Assembly (NCBI GenBank): GCA_934527255.1
Contig: CAKTAM010000034.1
Coordinates: forward strand, 1-17,215
Source: an uncultured Oscillospiraceae bacterium
GTDB lineage: Bacteria > Bacillota > Clostridia > Oscillospirales > Ruminococcaceae
Length of the DNA: 17,215 bases
Direction: 5' to 3'
Shown: piece after piece, positions 7,736 through 14,490 of the stretch
Position numbering within the stretch: position 1 is the stretch's first letter
Layout: each line of letters begins with the position of its first letter
Made by a program: the position numbers and the translations under genes
Notes under the pieces: model-generated
The model's database searches: none
What the model was told of the DNA's origin: nothing
The model's input: only the letters and a program-made list of their open reading frames with translations

Positions 7736-8100
7736 ACCGTGTTGCCGCCGCCTTTTCCATTCTTCTGCTGCTGGCCGGGTTTGCCCTGTTCGGACACTGT
7801 GCCGTGCTGCGCACGACCGATGCGCTGACCAGCCAGCTGCTGGAGCTGAAGCAGCAGCTGAACGCCGGAGAATATGCCGCCGCGCGCCGCGGCTGCCGCA
7901 GCCTGCTGGCTCAGTGGGAGCAAAGCGAGGCTCTGCTGACGTTGTTTCTCAAGCGGGATATGACCAACGCGCTGGCCGTTGCACTGAACGGACTGGACGT
8001 TTATCTGGATGACGAGCACCGCTGCGATGCCCTGCTGGAGATCGAGCGCGCACTGGCGCAGACCGCCGTACTGCGGCGGCAGTATTTTGACCCTGCCTGA
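7732..8100 (+). CDS. DUF4363-family small membrane-anchored protein
   Basis: A 122-residue protein. It has a single N-terminal hydrophobic segment (residues 5-24, VAAAFSILLLLAGFALFGHC) that could be an uncleaved anchor, followed by an all-helical hydrophilic part with Leu and Ala heptads (LTSQLLELKQQLNAGEYAAA, then WEQSEALLTLFLKRDM, then LLEIERALAQTAVLRRQYF). This length, topology and position directly behind a DUF421 gene fit DUF4363, a clostridial family of unknown function. The start ATG overlaps the DUF421 stop as ATGA. No catalytic motif is visible. The likely role is as a partner of the YetF-type protein at the membrane (inference from coupling only). Confidence 0.75.
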   Translation: MNRVAAAFSILLLLAGFALFGHCAVLRTTDALTSQLLELKQQLNAGEYAAARRGCRSLLAQWEQSEALLTLFLKRDMTNALAVALNGLDVYLDDEHRCDALLEIERALAQTAVLRRQYFDPA

Positions 8101-8283
8101 CTGTCGGACGACCCGCGCGCACCGCTTTGCAGTGCTTGCGCCGCGTTTTTTCCGCCGCCCGAAAAAAAGGCCCGCCGCCCGTTTCTTCCGCCTTTTCCGC
8201 CGGTGCACCTCACAGGCGCACCCCTACAAAGCGCCTTCTGCCATTTTGCACGGATGGCCCCGCCCGTTTTGCGGCATCAAAAA

Positions 8284-8324
8284 AGCCGCGGCAGTCACAA
8301 AAGGACTGCCGCGGCTGCTTTTTT
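8284..8324. terminator. Bidirectional terminator between the DUF421 operon and nrdR
   Basis: A perfect 13-bp stem, AGCCGCGGCAGTC (8284-8296) with GACTGCCGCGGCT (8304-8316), and a 7-nt loop. It is followed on the plus strand by GCTTTTTT and on the minus strand by a T-run (complement of 8279-8284). It serves DUF4363 on plus and nrdR on minus. The rest of the 335-nt stretch 8101-8435 holds no gene I can support. Confidence 0.88.
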
Positions 8325-8435
8325 CGTTCTTTTCGGGCCAATTTCCGACCCTGCACGGGCCTTGCCCGTGCTTTGCCTGATCGAGCTTACCGGGCCCCCG
8401 CCCGTTTGCGCCTGCCGGGCCGCTTGGCCGCCGGT

Positions 8436-8900
8436 TTATTTGCCGCTGCGGCGGCGCATCATCTCGGAAAGCTCCTGCATGAAGGTATCAATATCGCTGA
8501 ACTGACGGTACACCGAGGCAAACCGCACATAGGCCACCTCGTCAATGCGCTGCAGCTCATCCATGGCCAGCTCGCCGATGCGGATGGACTGCACCTCCTT
8601 TTCCAGCGAGTTGGACAGACGGGCTTCGATGTCGTCCACCGCCTGCTCCAGCACCTCATAGGCGACCGGGCGCTTGCCGCAGGCCTTGAGCATACTATTC
8701 AGCAGCTTCTGACGGTCAAAGCTTTCGCGCGAGCCATCCTTTTTGATTACGATCAGCGGAATGGTCTCAATGGTCTCATAGGTGGTAAACCGCTCCTTGC
8801 AGCGCAGGCATTCGCGCCTGCGGCGAATGCGGCTGCCATCCTCGGCCGGGCGGGATTCCACCACCTTGGAATCCAGCTCGCCGCAAAACGGGCACTTCAT
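8436..8900 (-). CDS. nrdR: Transcriptional repressor NrdR
   Basis: A 154-residue protein, the usual length for NrdR. The N-terminal zinc ribbon has Cys 3, 6, 31 and 34 (MKCPFCG and ECLRCKERFTTYE). Residues about 49-139 are the ATP-cone domain (VIKKDGSRESFDRQKLLNSM, then VEIR-like spacing to DIEARLSNSLEKEVQSIRIG and YVRFASVYRQFSDIDTF). NrdR senses ATP/dATP and represses ribonucleotide reductase genes through NrdR boxes; it acts in the cytoplasm. It stands alone here between terminators and no reductase gene is in the window, which is usual. No clear pair of NrdR boxes was seen in its own upstream region. Confidence 0.98.
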   Translation of the reverse strand: MKCPFCGELDSKVVESRPAEDGSRIRRRRECLRCKERFTTYETIETIPLIVIKKDGSRESFDRQKLLNSMLKACGKRPVAYEVLEQAVDDIEARLSNSLEKEVQSIRIGELAMDELQRIDEVAYVRFASVYRQFSDIDTFMQELSEMMRRRSGK

Positions 8901-8949
8901 CCCGATCGCCTCTTTTCCTTCGGCCTGCGGCCGTTTGTGGTTTTCCTAT

Positions 8950-8978
8950 ATTATGTCACAAAAAGCCGCCGAATTCAA
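8950..8978 (-). promoter_or_regulatory. SigA-type promoter of nrdR
   Basis: On the minus strand TTGAAT (8978-8973), a 17-nt spacer and CATAAT (8955-8950), preceded by an extended -10 TGA. It lies about 50 nt upstream of the nrdR ATG. Confidence 0.6.
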
Positions 8979-9021
8979 CTGTTTTCTGCCGCCCGCCTGC
9001 CCTTAAAACGGTCTTTTGCCG

Positions 9022-9049
9022 CCGGAAAAGTTTGCAGAAACTTTTCCGG
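9022..9049. repeat. Perfect 12-bp inverted repeat just upstream of the XpaC-operon promoter
   Basis: CCGGAAAAGTTT (9022-9033) and AAACTTTTCCGG (9038-9049) with a 4-nt centre GCAG, ending 6 bp before the -35 box. It could be an operator or a terminator-like hairpin (GCTTTCTTG follows on plus). No gene on the plus strand needs a terminator here, so a binding site is favoured. Confidence 0.5.
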
Positions 9050-9055
9050 GCTTTC

Positions 9056-9084
9056 TTGTGTTTTCCGCCGCGCTATGGTATACT
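9056..9084 (+). promoter_or_regulatory. Extended -10 promoter of the XpaC-TelA-LemA-TPM operon
   Basis: TTGTGT (9056-9061), a 17-nt spacer and TATACT (9079-9084) with TGG directly before the -10 box. The predicted leader of about 85 nt contains a 7-bp hairpin, AGCCGGG (9110-9116) with CCCGGCT (9130-9136). Confidence 0.72.
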
Positions 9085-9173
9085 GAAAAGCACAAACCGG
9101 GCGACCGGCAGCCGGGTGTTCCGGCGCTGCCCGGCTCAACGCCGCCAGAGGGAAGAGAGGTGCCGCAGACAGG

Positions 9174-9902
9174 ATGAAAAAGCCCACAACGCCCGTGATC
9201 CGCCAGACGGAAAACGGCCCCATGCAGGAAATTCGCGAGCCGCTGCCGCTTGGCTGGTATGCCGCCGGGGTTTTCTGCTTTTTGTACGCCTGCTTTTTTC
9301 CGCTTTACCGCCTGCCGCAGCTGCTGGCGTGCGGCGTGCTGAGCGCGGCCGCCGGGGTGCTGGCACAGCGCCTTGCGCCGGTGCGCACCCGCCTTGTGCC
9401 CTATACCGCGCCTGCCACCGGCAATGCCGCCGTGGATGAGCTGCTGCAGCAGGGGCAGCAGGCGCTGACAGAGCTTCGCGCTGCCAACCGCGCCCTGCCG
9501 GACCCGGACATCACCGCCCGGCTTGACCGCATTGAAGCCGCCTGCACCCGCATTTTTGACACCGTGCGCCTGCACCCGGAGCAGGCCGCGCAGTGCCGCA
9601 AGTTCATGAACTATTATCTGCCCACTTTGCTGCAGCTGCTGCGAGTACGCACCGAGCTGGAACAGGTCGGCACCGGCGGCGAAAACATTACCGCCAGCAA
9701 AGCGCGCATCTCCGCCGTGCTGGAGCAGGCGGCCGCCGCCTTTGAAGCATTTTATGACCGTCTGCATGCCGATCAGGCCATGAATGTCAACGCCGAGATC
9801 AGCGTGTTTGAAGCCATGCTGCGGCAGGAGGGGCTGCTGAAGCAAGAGCAGCCCGCCCCCGCCGCGCCGGAGTCGGAGCGTCCCCGTCCCTCTGCTTTGT
9901 AA
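9174..9902 (+). CDS. XpaC-like membrane protein (5-bromo-4-chloroindolyl phosphate hydrolysis family)
   Basis: A 242-residue protein. Two hydrophobic segments near residues 27-43 and 47-65 form a hairpin anchor; the rest is helical and cytoplasmic, with LLQQGQQALTELRAANRALP and CRKFMNYYLPTLLQLLRVRTELEQ, the conserved core of the XpaC family. The trailing 20 residues are Pro/Ala/Glu-rich. The start ATG 9174 has only a modest ribosome site (GAGAGG about 13 nt upstream). The next in-frame Met (residue 17) has none, so 9174 is kept. The family was named after hydrolysis of the dye X-phos, but no phosphatase motif is visible and the true role is unknown. In Bacillus subtilis xpaC lies next to the TelA homologue yaaN, the same order as here. 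Likely works with TelA at the membrane in envelope-stress tolerance (inference). Confidence 0.82.
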   Translation: MKKPTTPVIRQTENGPMQEIREPLPLGWYAAGVFCFLYACFFPLYRLPQLLACGVLSAAAGVLAQRLAPVRTRLVPYTAPATGNAAVDELLQQGQQALTELRAANRALPDPDITARLDRIEAACTRIFDTVRLHPEQAAQCRKFMNYYLPTLLQLLRVRTELEQVGTGGENITASKARISAVLEQAAAAFEAFYDRLHADQAMNVNAEISVFEAMLRQEGLLKQEQPAPAAPESERPRPSAL

Positions 9903-9961
9903 GGAAGAACATCCCCAAATATCACCCATTGCAAGCTGACCTGTGAAGGAGGAAAACCATT

Positions 9962-11104
9962 ATGTCCGAATCTACCATTCCTACCCTGACCCTTGACCCC
10001 AACGGTCTTGACACCCCCGCTGCGCCTGCAGCCCCTGCGGCCGCCGCCGTGGCCGAACAGCCCCCCGTTCTGGATGAGTCCAGCTTTACGGAGGAGGAGC
10101 GCAAGGTCATCAACGATTTTGCACAGCAGATCGACGTCACCAACTCCAACGTGGTGCTGCAGTATGGCGCGGCCTCGCAGCGCAAGATCGCCGGTTTCTC
10201 CGAAACCGCGCTGAGCAAGGTGCGCACCAAGGATCTCGGCGAGGTCGGCGGCATGGTCACGGATCTCATCAACGAGCTGAAGGGCTTCAGCGTGGACGGC
10301 GAAGAGCAAAAGGGCATCCGCGCCTGGTTCAAAAAGGCGCAGAACAGCCTTTCCACCCTGCAGACCAAATACGAAAAGGCCTCGGTCAACGTTGACCGCA
10401 TCACCTCCGAGCTGGAGGGCCATCAGGTGCAGCTGATGAAGGACATTGCCATGCTGGATGAAATGTACCAGCTGAACCTGACCTACTTCAAAGAGCTTTC
10501 CATGTACATTCTGGCCGGCAAAAAGCGGCTGGCCCAGCTGCGCAGCGAGGATCTGGCCGCCCTGCAGGAAAAGGCCAAGGCCAGCGGGCTGCCCGAGGAT
10601 GCGCAGGCTGCAAACGATTTTGCCGCCATGTGCGACCGTTTTGAAAAGAAGATCCATGATCTGGAGCTGACCCGCATGGTCTCCATCCAGATGTCGCCGC
10701 AAATTCGGCTGGTACAGAACAACGACACCCTGATGGCCGAAAAAATTCAGTCGACCATCGTCAACACCATCCCCCTGTGGAAGAGCCAGATGGTCATTGC
10801 CATGGGGCTTTCACACTCGCAGCAGGCCATGCAGGCCCAGCGTGAGGTCACCAACATGACCAACGATCTGCTGCGCAAAAACGCCGATGCCCTGAAAATG
10901 GCCACCATTGACACCGCCAAGGAAAGCGAGCGCGGCATTGTGGATATGGAGACCCTCAAGCACACCAACGAAACGCTGATCTCGACGCTGGATGAAGTGG
11001 TGCAGATTCAGGACGAAGGCCGCCGCAAGCGCGCCGAGGCCGAGGTGGAGCTGGGCCGTCTGGAAACCGAGCTGAAAAACAAGCTGCTGGATATCCGCTC
11101 CTGA
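9962..11104 (+). CDS. telA: TelA-family protein (toxic anion/envelope stress resistance)
   Basis: A 380-residue protein with a strong site AAGGAGG (9946-9952) 9 nt before the ATG. An Ala/Pro-rich linker (residues 15-35) is followed by the long, mostly helical TelA domain (about 40-375). Recognisable parts are DFAQQIDVTNSNVVLQYGAA, then KVRTKDLGEVGGMVTDLINE and the C-terminal LISTLDEVVQIQDEGRRKR. No membrane segment or signal peptide, so it is cytoplasmic or peripheral. TelA was first linked to tellurite resistance. In Gram-positives TelA homologues affect tolerance to lantibiotics, nisin and cell-wall drugs; the mechanism is not settled. It is the second gene of the operon, 59 nt behind the XpaC-like gene and 47 nt before the LemA-like gene. 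Confidence 0.95.
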   Translation: MSESTIPTLTLDPNGLDTPAAPAAPAAAAVAEQPPVLDESSFTEEERKVINDFAQQIDVTNSNVVLQYGAASQRKIAGFSETALSKVRTKDLGEVGGMVTDLINELKGFSVDGEEQKGIRAWFKKAQNSLSTLQTKYEKASVNVDRITSELEGHQVQLMKDIAMLDEMYQLNLTYFKELSMYILAGKKRLAQLRSEDLAALQEKAKASGLPEDAQAANDFAAMCDRFEKKIHDLELTRMVSIQMSPQIRLVQNNDTLMAEKIQSTIVNTIPLWKSQMVIAMGLSHSQQAMQAQREVTNMTNDLLRKNADALKMATIDTAKESERGIVDMETLKHTNETLISTLDEVVQIQDEGRRKRAEAEVELGRLETELKNKLLDIRS

Positions 11105-11151
11105 ACGGACGGCAGTTTTTCCGCACCCGACCCGGAAAGGGGTTGAACCGT

Positions 11152-11700
11152 ATGACTTTTTTTCAAAAGAAAAGCACCGCCGTGCTGACATGCCTTCTGC
11201 TGGTTGCCGCCGCGCTGCTGTTCGGCGCGCACCGGTCGCTGGGCGCGCTGCGCCGTCAGGCGACAGATGTCTATGTCAAGGGTGACGACAGCGGGCTGAG
11301 CATTCTGGCCAACCTCAACAGCACGGTAGAATATACCTCGACCCTGGTAAAGACGGCAGGCGGCTATTACACCGCAGAGAACGCCGCCTTTGCCGCCGTG
11401 CAGGCCGCCAATGACCGGCTGCGCACAGACAGCGCCGACCCCGCTGACGCCCGTGCGGCACTGAGCGACCTGATGAGTGCCTGCACCCTGCTGCAGGCGG
11501 ATTATCAGGGGCGGACGGATATTCCGCAGGAGGATATCCGCCTGATGAACCGCTGTATCAACGACATGATCTCCATGAAAGACCAGATGCGGCACAGCCG
11601 CTATAACGAGCTGGCCGCCGATTTCAACGACACGCTGGCGGGCTTTCCCGCCGGGCTGCTGGGCAGCCTGACGGGCATCCGGGCGCTGCCGTTGTTCTGA
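11152..11700 (+). CDS. LemA-like membrane-anchored helical protein
   Basis: A 182-residue protein. ATG 11152 is chosen because AAAGGGG (11136-11142) lies 9 nt upstream; an in-frame TTG at 11143 adjoins that site and is rejected. Residues 8-25 form an N-terminal membrane anchor or signal (TAVLTCLLLVAAALLFGAHR). The rest is a helical bundle ending in SRYNELAADFNDTLAGFPAG followed by LLGSLTG. This matches the LemA C-terminal pattern, YN...FN....FP..L, almost exactly. LemA proteins are membrane proteins with a soluble helical bundle and unknown biochemical function, very often encoded beside TPM-domain proteins, as here. The N-terminal half is more divergent than in typical LemA, so I call it LemA-like. 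Gap to the next start is only 19 nt. Confidence 0.78.
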   Translation: MTFFQKKSTAVLTCLLLVAAALLFGAHRSLGALRRQATDVYVKGDDSGLSILANLNSTVEYTSTLVKTAGGYYTAENAAFAAVQAANDRLRTDSADPADARAALSDLMSACTLLQADYQGRTDIPQEDIRLMNRCINDMISMKDQMRHSRYNELAADFNDTLAGFPAGLLGSLTGIRALPLF

Positions 11701-11719
11701 CCCTTTGCGAGGTATGTGC

Positions 11720-12772
11720 ATGAACCATCTGAAAAAACTGCTTTCGGCGGCGGCCGTCATGCTGGCACTGCTGCTGGTGTGCCTGCCGATGACGCCTGCC
11801 GCGCACGCGGCTGAGCTGCCCGAGCCGGACGCCGAGCTGCTGTATGTGACCGACAACGCCGGGGTGCTTTCCTCCTCGCTCAAAAGCTATCTGGTCGAGC
11901 GAAATGAGGCCCTATACAGCGCCACCGGCGCACAGTTTGCCGTATTGACCGTGGATGCGCTGCCCGGCGGGTATGACTGCGAAAGCTACAGCTACGCTGT
12001 GTTCAATGCGTGGGGCATTGGCAGCGCCGAAAAGAATAACGGCCTGCTGCTGGTGCTGGTCCCCCAGGAGGGCAAGTTCTGGATGACGGTAGGCGAGGGG
12101 CTGCAGAGCAGCCTGACCGGCGGCGTACTGACGGAGCTTCTGGATGATTATCTTGCCGATGATTTTGACAACGGCCGGTATGATGACGGCGTGCGCGCCG
12201 TGTTTGACGCCGTGTGGCAGAAGCTGGAGGATATTTACGGCCCCATAGAAACGGCCGTCTCCTCAGCGGCGGTTTCTCCGTCGTCGACAGCACGGCCCTC
12301 CGCCCCGGCTTCGTCACAGCAGCCTGCGGCCGCACGGCCCCAACGGCGCAGCAGCTTCCTGCCCGCTGTACTGCTGGTATTGTTGGCGCTGATCGTGCTG
12401 ACGGCACTGCTGCGTCCCCGTCGGCGCTATTACGGCGGACGGCGCACCCCGCCGCCACCGCCGCCCGGTGTTCCGCCCTATTACCGCACCTACACACACC
12501 GTCCTCCGCCCGCGCCGCCCCGTCCGGCCCGGCGGCCGCCCTCCTCGGGTGGCTTTGGCGGCGGCCCGGCCGGTTGGATGGGCGGCGGACGCCCCTCCGG
12601 CAGCCGCCCTGCGGGCGGATCAGGCAGTCGCCGTCCCTCCGGCGGGTTCGGCAGCAGCCGACCCTCAAGCGGGTTTGGCGGCGGTCATTCCTCCGGCGGG
12701 TTTGGTGGAGGCCGCTCGTCCGGCAGCTTCGGCGGCGGCCGCAGCCATGGCGGCGGCGGTGGGCGGCGCTGA
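11720..12772 (+). CDS. TPM-domain membrane protein with Gly/Ser/Arg-rich tail
   Basis: A 350-residue protein. Start ATG 11720 is preferred (GCGAGG 7 nt upstream); ATG 11714 and TTG 11705 are too close to or before that site. There is a signal peptide (1-30, ending PAAHA-AE), then a TPM domain (about 40-175, with YVTDNAGVLSSSLKSYLVER, VFNAWGIGSAEKNNGLLLVL and WMTVGEGLQSSLTGGVL), a Ser/Pro/Ala linker, a membrane segment (213-230) and a cytoplasmic tail. The tail begins RPRRRYYGG, goes through a poly-Pro part (243-275) and ends in about 75 residues of GGFGGG/SSGGF repeats with Arg. TPM domains lie on the outer face of the membrane; they are associated with thylakoid PSII repair in plants and with unknown envelope tasks in bacteria. 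Pairing with LemA is typical. The low-complexity tail resembles glycine-rich, condensate-prone sequences (inference). Confidence 0.92.
   Translation: MNHLKKLLSAAAVMLALLLVCLPMTPAAHAAELPEPDAELLYVTDNAGVLSSSLKSYLVERNEALYSATGAQFAVLTVDALPGGYDCESYSYAVFNAWGIGSAEKNNGLLLVLVPQEGKFWMTVGEGLQSSLTGGVLTELLDDYLADDFDNGRYDDGVRAVFDAVWQKLEDIYGPIETAVSSAAVSPSSTARPSAPASSQQPAAARPQRRSSFLPAVLLVLLALIVLTALLRPRRRYYGGRRTPPPPPPGVPPYYRTYTHRPPPAPPRPARRPPSSGGFGGGPAGWMGGGRPSGSRPAGGSGSRRPSGGFGSSRPSSGFGGGHSSGGFGGGRSSGSFGGGRSHGGGGGRR
12541..12769 (+). repeat. Low-complexity coding repeat in the TPM gene
   Basis: Imperfect repeats coding for units like SSGGFGGGR, SSGSFGGGR and PSSGFGGGH. The DNA repeats TCCGGCGGGTT and GGCGGCCGC-type words, a likely site of slippage and length change between strains. 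Confidence 0.7.
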
Positions 12773-12814
12773 CCGCCCTGCCGCAAAAGCGGCGCCGCAT
12801 TTTAAGACAGAAAA

Positions 12815-12857
12815 GCAGCCCCGGCTCTGCACAACGCAGAACCGGGGCTGCCTTTTT
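12815..12857. terminator. Bidirectional terminator between the TPM operon and hsp20
   Basis: GCAGCCCCGG (12815-12824) pairs with CCGGGGCTGC (12842-12851), with an inner TCTGC/GCAGA stem and one C-A mismatch. CTTTTT follows on plus and CTTTTCTG on minus. A small extra hairpin, GCCGC-AAAA-GCGGC (12780-12793), precedes it. Confidence 0.88.
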
Positions 12858-12865
12858 CGTATGTT

Positions 12866-13300
12866 TTACTCGATCTCGACCCGACGGGCTGCCGGAGCCA
12901 CAGCCGCTTTCTTGGGCAGCGTCAGCACCAGCACGCCGTCATTGTAAGCGGCCTTGATCTTGTCGGCATCCACCGCCGAGATATCAAAGCTGCGGGCAAA
13001 GCTGCCCCAGCTGCGCTCGCGCCGGATGTAATGGCCATCTTCATCCTTTTCGTCCTTGTTGGCGTTCCGCTGGGCGCTGATGGTCAGCGTATCGTCATTG
13101 ACATCCAGATGAATATCTTCCTTCTTAAAGCCGGGCATATCCGCCTCGATCACATAATTGTCGCCTTCCTCGCGGATATCGGTATGGAAGCTGCCGATCT
13201 TATCGCTGAAAAAGCTGCGTTCCAGATCCTCCATAGCGCGGAACGGATCGTACACATTCATATGGTTACCACGGCGTACAAACGGTGTCAGTTCAAACAT
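12866..13300 (-). CDS. Hsp20-family small heat shock protein
   Basis: A 144-residue protein starting at ATG 13300, with AAAAGGAG about 7 nt upstream on the minus strand. A short N-terminal arm (MFELTPFVRR, NVYDPFRAMEDLERSFF) precedes an alpha-crystallin domain at about 38-130 (DIREEGDNYVIEADMPGFKK, and the conserved AAYNDGVLVLTLPKK near the end). The C-terminal IxI-type tail is only partly kept (VEIE). Small heat shock proteins hold unfolding proteins in the cytoplasm in an ATP-independent way for later refolding. The terminator is shared with the convergent TPM operon. A perfect CIRCE element at 13493-13519 suggests HrcA control, which is less common for hsp20 than for groESL or dnaK. Confidence 0.97.
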   Translation of the reverse strand: MFELTPFVRRGNHMNVYDPFRAMEDLERSFFSDKIGSFHTDIREEGDNYVIEADMPGFKKEDIHLDVNDDTLTISAQRNANKDEKDEDGHYIRRERSWGSFARSFDISAVDADKIKAAYNDGVLVLTLPKKAAVAPAARRVEIE

Positions 13301-13436
13301 AAGTCATATCTCCTTTTCCTGTCAGGCGGACCCTTTTCTTTGCGGCCCGCGGGTATGTATTGTTTTGGAAAAGCTGGCAGTCTTGAAAGCTTACTGCTTT
13401 CTTTTCTGTTTTGCTTTTCTTTTGTTTACGCTTTAT

Positions 13437-13442
13437 AGTATA
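13437..13442 (-). promoter_or_regulatory. Candidate -10 box of the hsp20 promoter
   Basis: On the minus strand TATACT lies 137 nt before the hsp20 ATG in an AT-rich stretch. No good -35 with 16-18 nt spacing is visible, so the promoter is uncertain. The CIRCE element is about 50 nt further upstream. Confidence 0.3.
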
Positions 13443-13492
13443 CCCGGGAAATTCGCAATTTACATGACTTATTTTTTAACTTTTTGTGAATT

Positions 13493-13519
13493 TTAGCACT
13501 CTAACATTTAGAGTGCTAA
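13493..13519. promoter_or_regulatory. CIRCE element (HrcA operator)
   Basis: TTAGCACTC (13493-13501), a 9-nt spacer, GAGTGCTAA (13511-13519): a perfect match to the consensus. HrcA bound to CIRCE represses heat shock genes until stress. The only downstream heat shock gene is hsp20 on the minus strand, whose ATG is 192 nt away. It lies 20 nt behind the stop of the dehydrogenase gene. Confidence 0.95.
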
Positions 13520-13539
13520 TCAAGTTTATTTCCGATTTC

Positions 13540-14310
13540 TCATGAATGCTTCTGCTGCTTCATCCAGATATTCATGACCAGGCGGTGCGGCAGCAGCTTT
13601 ACCGCCAGCACCTGCAGACGGATCGGCAGGCCATGCACCGAAACATCCTTTTGGGTACGGTAAGCATCGTGCAGTGCCGTGGCGACCACATCCTTTGCCT
13701 GATATAATACATTGTAGTAGGTGATCGCCGTCTGACTGGTCACGCGGGCGCGGTCGAAAAAGCCCGTCCGCACCCACCCGGGGCTGACCGCCATGCAGCG
13801 GATGCCCTGCGGCTTCAGCTCGCGGTTCAGTGCACGGCTGTAGCTGAGCACAAACGCCTTTGTCGCCCCGTAAACATTGAGGTACGGCACCGGCTGAAAG
13901 GCCGAGAGCGAATCCAGCTGCAGAATGCGCGCCCCGCGCTTCATATACGGCAGGGTCAGCTGCGTCAGTGCCACAAGCGCCTTGCAGTTGAGGTCGATCA
14001 TCCCCATGCAGTCTGCCAGCGGGATCTGGTCGTACCGGCCAAACTTGCCAAACCCCGCGCCGTTGACCAGCACCGAAACCTCCGGCCGCAGCTGCTGCAG
14101 CAGTTGGCGGTAGCTCTCCCAGCTTTCCGCATCGGCCAAATCCAGTGCGATGGGGCGCACCGGGCAGCTGATCTGCCCCTGCAGCGCCGCCAGCTCCGGC
14201 AGGCGGCGGGCCAGCACCCACATTTCATCAAACGCTTCATACTTCGGCAGCTGTAGGGCAAACTCGCGCCCCATGCCGGAGCTTGCCCCCGTCACGACCG
14301 CAATTTTCAT
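13540..14310 (-). CDS. Short-chain dehydrogenase/reductase (SDR family)
   Basis: A 256-residue classical SDR. ATG 14310 is chosen because AAGGAG lies 10 nt upstream on the minus strand; the frame stays open further upstream but runs back through a terminator. Residues 7-14 are TGASSGMG, the NAD(P)-binding glycine motif; DLAD at 57-60 and NGAG at 83-86 follow; the catalytic residues are Ser 134, Tyr 147 and Lys 151 (YGATK), with Asn at about 108 (DLNCK). SPGWVRTGFF at 176-185 is the usual segment after the active site. Arg 35-36 in LARR suggests NADPH preference (inference). Substrate unknown; the C-terminal extension (VLAVKLLPHRLVMNIWMKQQ) resembles DltE/YqjQ-like SDRs of Firmicutes. The gene stands alone with its own promoter; read-through into hsp20 is possible since no terminator separates them. 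Confidence 0.93.
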   Translation of the reverse strand: MKIAVVTGASSGMGREFALQLPKYEAFDEMWVLARRLPELAALQGQISCPVRPIALDLADAESWESYRQLLQQLRPEVSVLVNGAGFGKFGRYDQIPLADCMGMIDLNCKALVALTQLTLPYMKRGARILQLDSLSAFQPVPYLNVYGATKAFVLSYSRALNRELKPQGIRCMAVSPGWVRTGFFDRARVTSQTAITYYNVLYQAKDVVATALHDAYRTQKDVSVHGLPIRLQVLAVKLLPHRLVMNIWMKQQKHS

Positions 14311-14376
14311 GGCATACCGTCTCCTTTTTGCATCATCCCGCCAATGCGCATTTACGCAGCGTTGGCTGCTGCTTTT

Positions 14377-14406
14377 ATTGTACACCATGCGGCCCGCCCG
14401 ATGCAA
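14377..14406 (-). promoter_or_regulatory. Promoter of the SDR gene
   Basis: On the minus strand TTGCAT (14406-14401), an 18-nt spacer and TACAAT (14382-14377), about 67 nt before the ATG. Confidence 0.55.
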
Positions 14407-14457
14407 GCAAAACGCGGCAGGCGCTTTGCCGCGCAGCAGCCGCCCCAGCACAGAAAA

Positions 14458-14490
14458 GCAGCCGGTCGGCGTACTGCGCCGACCGGCTGC
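14458..14490 (-). terminator. Terminator of the sigma/anti-sigma operon
   Basis: A perfect 13-bp stem, GCAGCCGGTCGGC (14458-14470) with GCCGACCGGCTGC (14478-14490), and a 7-nt loop; TTTTCTG follows on the minus strand. It lies about 220 nt after the stop codon of the last gene of the operon. TTTACTTAAAT at 14500-14510 recurs beside the ger terminator. Confidence 0.8.
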
